From Confluentibacter citreus (GTDB lineage Bacteria > Bacteroidota > Bacteroidia > Flavobacteriales > Flavobacteriaceae), in NCBI RefSeq assembly GCF_002807055.1, contig NZ_NIXN01000003.1:186001-250000 (forward strand): a stretch of 64,000 nt of DNA. Direction: 5' to 3'. Positions 42,167 through 51,556 of the stretch are shown here, piece by piece. The notes below the pieces were generated by a model, which was given only the letters and a program-made list of their open reading frames with translations, made no database searches and was not told the DNA's origin. The position numbers and the translations under genes are program-made. The first letter of the stretch is position 1, and every line of letters begins with the position of its first letter.

Positions 42167-42957
42167 TGCTCAAATATTTTTATATACTTTTTAATAATTC
42201 TATCCCAAGTATGCTCCATTGCCCATTTTCGAGCATTTATTTTATAATTAACATAATCGCCTTTAATATTTTCAATTGCTGATAAAAGTTTTTCAGGGTT
42301 TGAAATTAAAATTCCTGATTTATAATTGCTTATAGCATCTTCAATGCCACAATATCTTGTTCCGATTGCAGGAATCCCCAGTGCATTTGCTTCTAAAATA
42401 GCAATTCCAAATCCTTCAACATCTCCCGATTTAGTTTTACCACTCAACATTACAAAAATATCGGAATCAATTAATAATTCTTTTAATTTATCTTCATTTA
42501 CACGGCCATGAAAAGTTATATGCGATGCTACTTTTAGTTTTTTAGATTTTATTAAAAATTGTTCTTTTTCAGTAGGAATTCCAACACAATGATACTGTAA
42601 TGCAGGATATTTTTTAATTAAATTGGGTAATTGTCTAATTACATTTAACTGTCCTTTTCGTTTTGTTACATTTCCTACGGTTATTAAATTTAGATTACCA
42701 CTAAACGTTCCCTTTTTTATTAATTTTTCATTCCAATCATTTTCATTGATAGCATTTGGTATCACAACCACATTAGATAATTTTAAATTTTCAATAAGTG
42801 ATTTAGTATAATTAGAAACTGCTATAATCTCAGAAAAACGTTTTAATGAATTATTCGTAATAATTTTTAAAATACATTGACTTAAATTTAATTCTGAACC
42901 ATGAGTTACTGCAATATACTTCCTGTTAAAAAAAAACTCACGAATGCAACCGACCAT
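42163..42957 (-). CDS. Glycosyltransferase family 4, C-terminal part of a frameshifted gene
   Basis: 264 residues covering most of a GT4 enzyme: VTHGSELN, IIAVSNYTKSLI, GNVTKRKGQLNVI and the donor site GDVEGFGIAILEANALGIPAIG. It lacks the N-terminal ~110 residues, which are encoded in the other frame at 42906-43262. The two frames join properly if the T9 run at 42928-42936 had ten T: the product would then read SFFFNRKYIAVTHG. The in-frame ATG at 42957 is probably not a natural start. Read together the pair is a phase-variable gene, a recent pseudogene or a sequencing error. Confidence 0.8.
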   Translation of the reverse strand: MVGCIREFFFNRKYIAVTHGSELNLSQCILKIITNNSLKRFSEIIAVSNYTKSLIENLKLSNVVVIPNAINENDWNEKLIKKGTFSGNLNLITVGNVTKRKGQLNVIRQLPNLIKKYPALQYHCVGIPTEKEQFLIKSKKLKVASHITFHGRVNEDKLKELLIDSDIFVMLSGKTKSGDVEGFGIAILEANALGIPAIGTRYCGIEDAISNYKSGILISNPEKLLSAIENIKGDYVNYKINARKWAMEHTWDRIIKKYIKIFEH

Positions 42958-43262
42958 AATGAAAACTTACCTGAAGCAATTATAATTTTGTTTTTTTTTA
43001 TCAACTTGATAAGAAAAAAGATTCTTTTAAAGTACATGAAAAATCTTAAATAATTCACTTTTATCCTATATACAGTATAAGGTAATTCCAGATCAAATGT
43101 AGTTTCTTCAAATCCAGATACAGAACGATTATCTGTTATTACTTCTACTTCATAAAAATTTTTTGATAGCTGATTAGCAAGATGAAATGCATGATTCCCA
43201 ATGCCTCCAGGTTGTGGAGGGAACTCAGATGTTACAATTAGTATTTTTTTAGAGCTCTTCAA
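42906..43262 (-). CDS. Glycosyltransferase family 4, N-terminal part of a frameshifted gene
   Basis: 118 residues: KKILIVTSEFPPQPGGIGNHAF is the typical GT4 N-terminus with the glycine-rich acceptor loop. The match lasts to IIASGKFSLWSVAFVSFF, then the frame goes out of register at a nine-T run and stops 8 codons later. Start is TTG at 43262, overlapping the upstream GT2 gene by 14 bases; no ATG is available. The rest of the enzyme is in the next frame (42163-42957). The fragment alone would lack the sugar-nucleotide domain. Confidence 0.75.
   Translation of the reverse strand: MKSSKKILIVTSEFPPQPGGIGNHAFHLANQLSKNFYEVEVITDNRSVSGFEETTFDLELPYTVYRIKVNYLRFFMYFKRIFFLIKLIKKNKIIIASGKFSLWSVAFVSFFLTGSILQ
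42928..42936. repeat. Nine-base poly(A)/poly(T) tract at the glycosyltransferase frameshift
   Basis: Nine A on the plus strand (nine T in the coding strand). Insertion of one T (or loss of two) would restore one continuous GT4 frame. The position is inside a conserved GT4 segment, exactly where the two frames exchange. Confidence 0.85.
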
Positions 43263-44580
43263 TTATAGCACCTTCTTTTAATTTAATAGAAGCTAACCTC
43301 CATGATTTAGTTACTTGAAACAAAACTAAGGGAAATAATACTAATGCTAATAAAAACCCTAGAATTAACATCTCATTATTTCCTTTGTATTTATAAGGAA
43401 TCAAGGAAGGTGGTATTAACTTTAACAATGCAAATCGCGTCAATTTATTTCCAAAATATGTTCTAAATAGATATATTATACTTGGTATAGGTCTTGGCGC
43501 AAACCAGTTTACCGGTCGCATACCATCCCAACTTCCCATTTGCCGTAACCCTCCAGTTTCAGCTTTTAAATGCACCCTTTTTGCATAAGGATTCGATATA
43601 TTTAAAAAACCATGTAAATATGACCGCAAACCAAATTCTCCATCTCCCATACGTTCTTTTTCAAATTGTCGGTCAAACAACCCAATAGTTCTAAAAACTT
43701 CTTTTTTAATTAAAACATTACCCGTGTCAATTTGATCAGAAACTCTAAAGAAAGAATAGTTTTTAGGAACCTTTGCTCCTATCATTGAAATTGAAACTCC
43801 CGAAGAAATTTCAGCTTTAAAAAAATCTAAACACTTAATATGATTGGTTATCCAGTCATTTTTAATTCTGCTGTCATCATCAAATAACAGCAATAAATCT
43901 CCCTTCGCTTTTTTGATTGCTTTATTTCTAGCTAACCAAAGTGCTTTTTCTTCTTGATAGATAAGATGTATATTTAAATTATAATCATCATAAAATTCTT
44001 TTTGAAAAGGTTTAGATTGATCGACAATTATAATTTCAAAGTTTTTGTAATCTTGCTTTTCTAAATCTAATAGTACATCTTTTAAATATGGATATCGATT
44101 CAAAGTAGGTATAACAACTGTCACCAATGGCTGTTCCGCTACTAATGAAGAATCAAAGTTATTCCACTCATTATAATTTATCGGGGTTTCAAGATAATTG
44201 CTTCGTGTGGTTTTCCGGCTTGCCCACCATGCAGAAGTTTCATTAAAAGGATTTTTAAAACTTAATAATCTTAGCAACAATATATAGGTTGACCAAAGCG
44301 GGTTAAAGTATTTTCTAATAAACCGATATTCATCTTTTAATGGTAATTTTTTAAACTCACTGAAATTTAATTCACTCCCTATATATCCCTTTTGAATGGC
44401 TTGCCAAGAAACATCATAAACTTTAGCTTCATGACTTGCATACTCTTTATCTATAATAAGTTGTTGTTGGATTTCTTTTGGTAAACTTTCTGGAATAGGA
44501 AATACACTCGTTTTATCTTTTTTTATTATAGAAAAATAATTAGTCGGCTGTAAATATTTTAAAAAATCAAATAACATCAT
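43249..44580 (-). CDS. Glycosyltransferase family 2 protein with N-terminal extension
   Basis: 443 residues. The first ~150 are not recognisable as a GT domain (MMLFDFLKYLQPTNYF...). The GT-A domain starts at PLVTVVIPTLNRYPYL; LFDDDSRIKNDW carries the DxD and ERMGDGEFGLRSYLHG the ED motif. Two hydrophobic segments near the C-terminus (NEMLILGFLLALVLFPLVLF) anchor it to the membrane. It overlaps the downstream broken GT4 gene by 14 bases and directly abuts the FkbM methyltransferase. Specificity unknown. Confidence 0.88.
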   Translation of the reverse strand: MMLFDFLKYLQPTNYFSIIKKDKTSVFPIPESLPKEIQQQLIIDKEYASHEAKVYDVSWQAIQKGYIGSELNFSEFKKLPLKDEYRFIRKYFNPLWSTYILLLRLLSFKNPFNETSAWWASRKTTRSNYLETPINYNEWNNFDSSLVAEQPLVTVVIPTLNRYPYLKDVLLDLEKQDYKNFEIIIVDQSKPFQKEFYDDYNLNIHLIYQEEKALWLARNKAIKKAKGDLLLLFDDDSRIKNDWITNHIKCLDFFKAEISSGVSISMIGAKVPKNYSFFRVSDQIDTGNVLIKKEVFRTIGLFDRQFEKERMGDGEFGLRSYLHGFLNISNPYAKRVHLKAETGGLRQMGSWDGMRPVNWFAPRPIPSIIYLFRTYFGNKLTRFALLKLIPPSLIPYKYKGNNEMLILGFLLALVLFPLVLFQVTKSWRLASIKLKEGAIIEEL

Positions 44581-45411
44581 TTACTTATTTGGTTTACAAA
44601 AAATATTTGAAGGAAGTTCATCTTCAGAAATAGGTTCTAATTTCATATTTAATATTTGGTAATCATTCTTATTAAAGAAATCGATTATTCGAGTATCATT
44701 ATTGGTTTCAACTATAAAAATTGGATGTAATTTTTTAATTAATTCTTGTGAGCCATTTAATATATCAAATTCAATTCCATCAACATCTATTTTAATTAAA
44801 TCGCATTTTGTTATATTATTCCTTTCAATATAATGGTCCAATGTAATAATATTGACATTTACTTTTTTATTATTTTTCTCATTACTTTCTAGATCTAAAG
44901 TGTTAGATGATGTCGATAATAGATTAATTTCTATAGTTCCTAATTGATTCCCAACGGCAACATTTTCTTTCACAATATGATCTTGTAAATTATTAGATTT
45001 TACAGATTTAGAATAACAATTGAACAATAATGGATGGGGCTCAAAAGAATAAACTTTACCTTTTTCACATACCGTATTTGCCCAAACCATACTTAAATAA
45101 CCAAAATTTGTCCCTACATCAAAAACTGTTCTATCATTATCAACTGAATTTAATAACGCTATCGAATTATTTAAAAGTGTATTTTCAATTCCTTGGTTTT
45201 TAGCTTTGTTTGCAACTTGAATAGAGGCATAAAAATTAAACTGCACCAAGTAATTTGAATATTCCCTCTTAATTTTCACAAGTACTTCTCTATACGTTTC
45301 TTTATTTCGGAAAAATAAATTCCTTAAAGGTGCCAATAGTTTAGATCTTCCTAATATATTTTTTAATCTTTTTGGAAAAAGATTATATAAAAACATTCTT
45401 ATTTGACTCAT
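44581..45411 (-). CDS. FkbM-family SAM-dependent methyltransferase
   Basis: 276 residues. The SAM-binding domain has TVFDVGTNFGYLSM and YSFEPHPLLFNCY, and the FkbM signature IKIDVDGIEFDILNG follows. FkbM enzymes O-methylate sugars or polyketides; here a sugar hydroxyl of the polysaccharide is the likely target. It is zero bases from the GT2 gene downstream and 15 bases from the GT4 gene upstream, clearly in the same operon. Confidence 0.92.
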   Translation of the reverse strand: MSQIRMFLYNLFPKRLKNILGRSKLLAPLRNLFFRNKETYREVLVKIKREYSNYLVQFNFYASIQVANKAKNQGIENTLLNNSIALLNSVDNDRTVFDVGTNFGYLSMVWANTVCEKGKVYSFEPHPLLFNCYSKSVKSNNLQDHIVKENVAVGNQLGTIEINLLSTSSNTLDLESNEKNNKKVNVNIITLDHYIERNNITKCDLIKIDVDGIEFDILNGSQELIKKLHPIFIVETNNDTRIIDFFNKNDYQILNMKLEPISEDELPSNIFCKPNK

Positions 45412-45426
45412 ATAAATACTTAAATT

Positions 45427-46599
45427 CTATTCCTTATAAAATTCTACATATTGTTGCTTTTGTTGGTGCATTTCAAAATGTTTCGATACTCTTTCTTTTG
45501 CATTTTTAGCAATATCTTGTTTTTTGTTTTGAGGTAAATTTATTACTTGGATTATTTTATTTGCGAGCTCTTTTGAATTACATTTAGGCACAACCCAGCC
45601 AGTTTCATTATTGAGAACATTTTCAGATAAGCCTTCTGAATTAGAAACTATACATAACAATCCTAGGGCTTGGGCTTCCAGAACAGCATTACAAAATCCT
45701 TCCTGTATGCTATATTGAATATAAATATCAGCTTTGTTCAACTCGTTTATAATTTGTTTATGTGCCATTTTTCCAGTAAAGGTAACATGATCATCAATTC
45801 CCAATTGATATGCTGAAAATTTCAATCGCTCATATTCTATACCCTCACCAATTATCGTATAATGAAATGGAATACTTTCTTTTTTTAATAGCGCCAAAGC
45901 TTCTAAGGTATATTCCAGACCTTTTTTCCAATGTAAACGAGCAATTGTGATAAAATGATTTTTATTACCTAAAAATTCTTTATTGTCACTTTTGAATAAG
46001 GATGTATTTATGGCTGGTGTAATTTTAATAACATCGGCTTGATCTTTAAATCCATGTGTATATAGTAAATCTCTGATATCATCAGATATAACATGAATTT
46101 TATCCAATTTATTCCATAGTCTTTCATAACAATCTGGATTTTTTAAAGGATAAACCCCAATATCAAATCCTCGGAAACTTACTGCCATCTTTGCACTAAT
46201 TGCCTTTGCTACATTTTCTCTATTAAACACCATAGTTCCAAAGCCAAAATGCAACCAATCTAGAGATTCAGCGAGAATATGGCTATTACTTATAATATTT
46301 TTAATTCTCTGAGAGAATGCTATCTTATCAGCTTTATCCAACAAATATAAGTGTTTCGTACTGTTGAAATGAAAAAGAATTGAACCGATTAACCTCAAAG
46401 CACTAACTATTCCAACTCTAAGGAAACTCCCCGTAAGTCTTGGAGCCAATCGTGTATTTGATATATTAAAATGAGTTGTATTTGCATTATTTACAAAAAC
46501 TAAAACCTTGAATCCCTTTTCTTCCAATCCATTGACTTTATTCGTAAAAAAAGTTTCAGAATAAGCTGGAACTGAAGGCAAGACTAGTCCTATTTTCAT
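45427..46599 (-). CDS. Glycosyltransferase family 4 protein
   Basis: 390 residues, GT-B fold. N-terminus KIGLVLPSVPAYSETFFTNKV resembles the WcaL/AmsK colanic/amylovoran type. Linker FITIARLHWKKGLEYTLEAL; donor site SIQEGFCNAVLEAQALGLLCIVSN. It overlaps the preceding gene by four bases (ATGA). The region shares the HWKKG(L/Y)xY(T/A) motif with the neighbour at 46596, so the two are related paralogues. Confidence 0.92.
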   Translation of the reverse strand: MKIGLVLPSVPAYSETFFTNKVNGLEEKGFKVLVFVNNANTTHFNISNTRLAPRLTGSFLRVGIVSALRLIGSILFHFNSTKHLYLLDKADKIAFSQRIKNIISNSHILAESLDWLHFGFGTMVFNRENVAKAISAKMAVSFRGFDIGVYPLKNPDCYERLWNKLDKIHVISDDIRDLLYTHGFKDQADVIKITPAINTSLFKSDNKEFLGNKNHFITIARLHWKKGLEYTLEALALLKKESIPFHYTIIGEGIEYERLKFSAYQLGIDDHVTFTGKMAHKQIINELNKADIYIQYSIQEGFCNAVLEAQALGLLCIVSNSEGLSENVLNNETGWVVPKCNSKELANKIIQVINLPQNKKQDIAKNAKERVSKHFEMHQQKQQYVEFYKE

Positions 46600-47777
46600 A
46601 GCTTATTGTTTAATATTTTTTGATATAACGTCTGCATCCCTGAATTCATTTTTTCAGAACTATGTTGTTTTTCGATTGTGACTCTAGCAGCTTTTGTAAT
46701 CTGTTGATAGGTGGATAGTGTTAGTTCCGAAACCTTCTTTAATGCATTAGCTATGGCTTCATGATCTCTGACTGGTACTAAAAAACCATTCTCACAATCT
46801 ATTATTACTTCATTCATTCCACCACAATCTGTAGAAATTACAAGTGTCCCCAATGCCATAGATTCGAGTACCACATTCGCAATTCCTTCTTCAACACTGG
46901 AGAGTAATAAAACGTCTGCTTCCCTTATCTCCTTTACTATTTCAGTAAAAGATAATGTTCCTTTAAATGTGATTTTGTTTTCAAGTTTAAATTGTGATCG
47001 TTTATATAAAAGCTCTTCATCGTTTTCAACTCCCACCAAGGTATAGTTAAAATCAATAGTATCTTTCTCTAATAAATTCATCGCGTCTAATGCATAAGAA
47101 TATCCTTTTTTCCAATGGGCTCTTCCAATAGATAAAATAGCTAAAGGTTTACTCTCGTCAAACTTTTTTAATTGAAATGGCATTTCCTCCAATTCTAATC
47201 CACTATAAACTAAATGAATTTTAGACTTTACTGCGTTATATTTAATAGCTTCTTCAGATATGGCTTTTGATACCGCATGAAACCCATCAACCTTTGGAAA
47301 TAAGTTCTTATAAACAACTGCCAATTCAGGATTTGCAATAGGTGAATAATTTATATGTGCTCCTCGTAAACTAACAATCAATTTAATGCCAAATTCCTGA
47401 ACCCATAACCAATCGGCTATACTTTTCGCCCATTGCAAATGAAATATATCTGGCCTATGGTACAAAACTGGATAATATTTTATCTTGAGTTGAATTGAAT
47501 TTTTAATTTGATTAGCTATAAATACATCCAGTTTCCGTTTATCCCTTGCTTTTAAGATAGTTAATAAAAAACTGTATTTAATTAAAATGAAGAGCTTACT
47601 AAACGTTTTGGTGTAGGTAAAATGAAAAACGTTTTTTAAAGGGATTGATTGTCTTCTTTGTAATCCAAATAGATAAATATGTAAACCATTATGCGCTAGA
47701 CCTTGTATCAGTCTTTCAATAAAAGTAGTGCTTGGAACAAGTCCTGTATAAATCGCTATTTTAATCGTTTTACCCAA
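46596..47777 (-). CDS. Glycosyltransferase family 4 protein
   Basis: 393 residues if started at TTG 47777 (LGKTIKIAIYTGLVPSTT), five bases after the stop of the gene before it. The frame is open to another TTG at 47846, which would overlap that gene by 65 bases; no ATG exists near either. GT-B features: REGAH-like LRGAHINYSP, linker ILSIGRAHWKKGYSYALDAM and donor site SSVEEGIANVVLESMALGTLVIST. It resembles the WcaL-like group and the next gene downstream. Product specificity unknown. Confidence 0.88.
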   Translation of the reverse strand: MGKTIKIAIYTGLVPSTTFIERLIQGLAHNGLHIYLFGLQRRQSIPLKNVFHFTYTKTFSKLFILIKYSFLLTILKARDKRKLDVFIANQIKNSIQLKIKYYPVLYHRPDIFHLQWAKSIADWLWVQEFGIKLIVSLRGAHINYSPIANPELAVVYKNLFPKVDGFHAVSKAISEEAIKYNAVKSKIHLVYSGLELEEMPFQLKKFDESKPLAILSIGRAHWKKGYSYALDAMNLLEKDTIDFNYTLVGVENDEELLYKRSQFKLENKITFKGTLSFTEIVKEIREADVLLLSSVEEGIANVVLESMALGTLVISTDCGGMNEVIIDCENGFLVPVRDHEAIANALKKVSELTLSTYQQITKAARVTIEKQHSSEKMNSGMQTLYQKILNNKL

Positions 47778-47781
47778 TATT

Positions 47782-48897
47782 TCAATATCTATTTTTTGAA
47801 AGCATTTTTTTATAAAGGTCTGTGTGCGATTCGATAAAACTTTCAATAGAATACATCCTTTCTACTCGAGATCTCATATCTTTTCCCAATTGTTTATATT
47901 CTTCCTGTTTCATATGCTGTATCCTCAATAAACATTCTTTAAGACTTTCAACATTGTTGGGTTGAAAGATACAATCTGGAAAAGGTTCTAAAATATCTTT
48001 AACACCGCTTACATTGGATCCTATAACAATTTTACCCGAAGCCATTGCTTCAAGTGGAGCAACAGGAAGTCCTTCTCCTAATTCTAAGGTTGGAATAACA
48101 AACACATCGGCAATGGCATGATAAGGTCTAACATCGGTTTTTTTTCCTAAAAATTGAATAGAATCAATGCCCTCTGTCATTATTTTTAATGAATTGGCGT
48201 AGGCTCCTTTGTCATTTCCAACAATAAGGAGCTTAATATTAGGTTTCTCTAATTCAATAACTGCATTTATCAAAACTTCGATGCCTTTAACTGGAATTAG
48301 ATTCACAATAGAAACTATAACAAAATCATTTTCATTTATGATAATTTCCTCTGAAAATGATTCTGAACTTTTAAATTGAGGGTGATAATAACTTATATTA
48401 ACTCCTAATGGAATAGCAATAACCTTCTTTAATGTATTCCCTGAATAAAAGGATTTCATATCTGAATTAATCGTAATAATTTTTGAACTTAAACTACTTC
48501 TCCATTTCCATGCTTTATTTCCCCAACCCATAGATTTTTTAGTAAAAACCCAAGGAATACCAGCTAATTTTGCTGCTAAAGGCTCAGAAAAATCTGAGCT
48601 CCAATGCCAAGAATGAATGATATCAAATTTATATTTTCTAAAAAAGCAAATGGTTTTTATAAGTCTGAATGGAAATGTAAAAAAAGGCCGGTAATTGATT
48701 GCAAAAGGAAATAAGTAAACTTTTACTTGCAACGTATTGATTTCATCCATAAAAGTTCCCTTATCATGAAAACAGCAAATCTCAGGTTCAAAAATAGTTC
48801 GATCTAAATTACTCACTAAATCATATACCACTTTACCACTTCCTGCAGTATCAAAATTAGGAATGGTAAATAATATTTTGATTTTCTTTTGAACCAT
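47782..48897 (-). CDS. Glycosyltransferase family 4 protein
   Basis: 371 residues. The N-terminus ILFTIPNFDTAGSGKVVYDL and the IHSWHWSSD segment form the acceptor half. VSIVNLIPVKGIEVLINAV and PTLELGEGLPVAPLEAMASGKIVIG form the donor half, with the E-x7-E motif. It appears to be the first of a run of four co-directional genes (48897 to 44581). The 113 bases upstream to the amidotransferase gene show no clear promoter box. Confidence 0.92.
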   Translation of the reverse strand: MVQKKIKILFTIPNFDTAGSGKVVYDLVSNLDRTIFEPEICCFHDKGTFMDEINTLQVKVYLFPFAINYRPFFTFPFRLIKTICFFRKYKFDIIHSWHWSSDFSEPLAAKLAGIPWVFTKKSMGWGNKAWKWRSSLSSKIITINSDMKSFYSGNTLKKVIAIPLGVNISYYHPQFKSSESFSEEIIINENDFVIVSIVNLIPVKGIEVLINAVIELEKPNIKLLIVGNDKGAYANSLKIMTEGIDSIQFLGKKTDVRPYHAIADVFVIPTLELGEGLPVAPLEAMASGKIVIGSNVSGVKDILEPFPDCIFQPNNVESLKECLLRIQHMKQEEYKQLGKDMRSRVERMYSIESFIESHTDLYKKMLSKNRY

Positions 48898-49010
48898 ATC
48901 TAAAACGCTATAAATATAAGGTTAATTTAGTCTAAGATGCGCTCAATTTTAATCTTACAAGTGCTTTATTTTTAAAAAAAATAGTTGCTACTATCAAGAT
49001 TTACTCTGAT

Positions 49011-50390
49011 TTAATTAAACTTATCTTGAAATAATGCCAATGTAAGCAACATACTTACGGCATGAGAATATGTTACTGCATCCTTTTCTTTAAAATTATC
49101 ATAAAATTGTTGAATGATATCGATAGGAACAAGATCTTGTAATTTAGATTCAAATAACCATTTCTTTAGGTGCTTTTCATTTTCTTTTCCAACAAATTGT
49201 AATTCCCAATTTCTGGAGATATATGGCTTACCCATGAAATCATTAAATTCTCTTTTTAATTTATTGGTTATCCTGTATGGTAAATTAAATGGCATCTTAT
49301 TTAAATGATAATTATTTAAATTAAAAGGTTTTTGCTCCTGCCATGTAATCTTTGCTAATTCAGTAGCATTTTGCTTAATGTATGCTATTTGTAATTGTCG
49401 ATTAGCCAAATACTTTTCAGGTACTGAACACATAAATTCAAACATTCTATTATCATAATAAGGTAATGTTACGGGATACATGGCTTCAAAAACCGATAAA
49501 TTATTAGAGGACCATCTAGATACAAAATAGTGAGTTTTAAAGGCTCGTAATTTTGCATTGGTATTCTCAATTTTTATGTCTTTTAATAACAATCGTATTC
49601 TTGTTAAGTAATAGTCTTCAAAGTCCCCTTCTAAACCCCATGTTTTCCATAAAGAACTTGCCAATTCAGCACCTCCCTTTTTCAGCAATAACTTTACTAG
49701 CACCTCAACTTCTTCATCGAAAGATAATTGTGGAAACCCAAATGAATCAAACATGAGGTCTCCCATATGGCCTAATGAAAAAAGATTCCCCATACCTTTA
49801 AAAGAATCAAAAAATGCCATCTGTCGTGGATGGGTAAATTCAGAATAACACTGATTAATTCCTGCTAATTCTTCAATACAATTCCATAAATAGCCTGGTT
49901 TAACTGTAAACGATTGAAATGGAAAATGACAGGCATCAGCAATTTTTTTTGCTATTTTAGTTTCCGGATAGCCCCCTTCAAAATCATAGCTATATGAATT
50001 GACATTTGGGTGATTTCGTAAAGCAACAGCTTGTGTTCTACTATCTAATCCTCCAGATAGGGGTAAAATGACCTTCTTATTAGAAGTTTGCTCATTAACA
50101 ATGGTTTCAAACAAATTTGTGAATTCATTAAGCGTATCTTCAAAACTAATTTCTCTTGGCGTGTAGTGCCATTCAAACCATTTTTCAGCAGAAAATACTT
50201 TATCATTTTCATCTAGCTGATATTTAGTTCCAGGAGATAAAACCTTTTCATCTTTCCAATAGGTATCTGTATCGAAAAAAAAACCAAAAGCGACAAATAA
50301 ACAAATAGCTTCAAGGTCTAATTCATGTTTACCTTGAACTTTAGCTATGGTCTTTCTTATTGGTAGTATAGATGTCTTTATAGTTTTCAT
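49011..50390 (-). CDS. Asparagine-synthetase-like amidotransferase without glutaminase domain
   Basis: 459 residues from ATG 50390 (MKTIKTSILPIRKT); the frame extends two codons to a TTG. The ATP-pyrophosphatase PP-loop ILPLSGGLDSR (SGGLDS) and YPETKIAKKIADAC are as in AsnB's synthetase half. The Cys-2 glutaminase active site is absent; the short N-terminal domain (~110 residues) seems to be a remnant. Such proteins in glycan loci are thought to amidate sugar acids (uronic acid to uronamide) or peptides. It sits between GT4 and GT2 genes and is co-directional with them. Confidence 0.87.
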   Translation of the reverse strand: MKTIKTSILPIRKTIAKVQGKHELDLEAICLFVAFGFFFDTDTYWKDEKVLSPGTKYQLDENDKVFSAEKWFEWHYTPREISFEDTLNEFTNLFETIVNEQTSNKKVILPLSGGLDSRTQAVALRNHPNVNSYSYDFEGGYPETKIAKKIADACHFPFQSFTVKPGYLWNCIEELAGINQCYSEFTHPRQMAFFDSFKGMGNLFSLGHMGDLMFDSFGFPQLSFDEEVEVLVKLLLKKGGAELASSLWKTWGLEGDFEDYYLTRIRLLLKDIKIENTNAKLRAFKTHYFVSRWSSNNLSVFEAMYPVTLPYYDNRMFEFMCSVPEKYLANRQLQIAYIKQNATELAKITWQEQKPFNLNNYHLNKMPFNLPYRITNKLKREFNDFMGKPYISRNWELQFVGKENEKHLKKWLFESKLQDLVPIDIIQQFYDNFKEKDAVTYSHAVSMLLTLALFQDKFN

Positions 50391-50400
50391 TTTCAAAACT

Positions 50401-51345
50401 CTATTTATAGAAATATCTGTTCAATCTCAAAAACAAATCACTAGAGATTAAATTGTATTTATATAATTTCAAAATTAATAAAGCTCTTAAGTAACTGGGA
50501 TAAGACATGTATGTTTTCTTATAAAACAATTTTAAGCTTTTCTGAACATGCTCAATATCTTCCTTATTATCAGAGCGATCAAAATAGCGTACACACAAAT
50601 AATAATATCCTGTTACCAAATTTCTTTGGCGATTATCTAACTTGTAATTATCATGCATGTAAGTAATTAAATAATTAACTGCTCCACAAATGACATCTAT
50701 TGGCCTTTTCTTAATATCAATTGGTTTAACACAGTAGAAAAAGTCAACTTTATTATCTATTACTTTATAGTTAGTACTTAACATAAGTGCTCGAATAGAC
50801 AACTCAATATCTTGCAATCTTTTTAAATCTGTATTGAACTTTCCTATCTCAATAAAAAAATCTTTTTTCCATAAAATCGAGGAAGTTTGCCAAATAAATT
50901 TTGCCTGTAAAAAATGATCTAAATAGTTGGAATCAGCAGAAGGAGCAGGCTTGTTCTTTCCATTTTCATCTAAAAGATTAAAATTCTTAAATACTACAAA
51001 ATCACCCACTTCAATAGATCTATTACTTACAAAATCTTCAGATATTATATCATCGGAGTCTAAAAATACTAAATGATTAAATGATGCATGGTCTACCCCA
51101 ATATTTCTACAAACCGAACCGGTTGTTTTATTATCATTTAAAATCAACTTAATATTTGGATAACTATTTTGATTAAAGTAGTTACATAAAGATTCTCTAA
51201 CTGAAACGTTAGAATAATCATCAACAATTACCCATTCCCACAGCTCTGAATCTTGTTTCAACAAACAATTATGTACTTGTTTTATCCCCTCTAAATCATT
51301 AAAGTGTGGGGTAATAATACTAATTATATTACTTGCTTTTTTCAT
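50401..51345 (-). CDS. Glycosyltransferase family 2 protein
   Basis: 314 residues. GT-A domain with NIISIITPHFNDLEGIKQV, VIVDDYSN, VFLDSDDIIS (DxD) and DLKRLQDIELSIRALM (ED). The last ~100 residues are basic and helical without membrane segments. It is followed by the amidotransferase gene after ten bases. Upstream is a 211-base AT-rich spacer shared with the divergent sulfotransferase gene. Specificity unknown. Confidence 0.9.
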   Translation of the reverse strand: MKKASNIISIITPHFNDLEGIKQVHNCLLKQDSELWEWVIVDDYSNVSVRESLCNYFNQNSYPNIKLILNDNKTTGSVCRNIGVDHASFNHLVFLDSDDIISEDFVSNRSIEVGDFVVFKNFNLLDENGKNKPAPSADSNYLDHFLQAKFIWQTSSILWKKDFFIEIGKFNTDLKRLQDIELSIRALMLSTNYKVIDNKVDFFYCVKPIDIKKRPIDVICGAVNYLITYMHDNYKLDNRQRNLVTGYYYLCVRYFDRSDNKEDIEHVQKSLKLFYKKTYMSYPSYLRALLILKLYKYNLISSDLFLRLNRYFYK

Positions 51346-51455
51346 TTTTGTTGAAAGTAATGAAATTGTAACATATTACTAAAAAATAGCAATAAAATTG
51401 GTTAATTATAAGATAATTAGATTTATCTGAATAAGAAGTAAATAGAAATTATGAA

Positions 51456-51463
51456 TACTTTTG
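51456..51463 (+). promoter_or_regulatory. Possible -7 box upstream of the sulfotransferase
   Basis: TACTTTTG matches TAnnTTTG, 93 bases before the ATG at 51557. No TTG at standard spacing. The spacer is very AT-rich, so chance is possible. Confidence 0.25.
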
Positions 51464-51556
51464 ACTTATTTACCCAATTAAGAATTTAATTTACCTATAT
51501 TAAAAATATTATTTTAGAAAATTGGAATAAAAAAAATCAAACTTAATATATCTATA

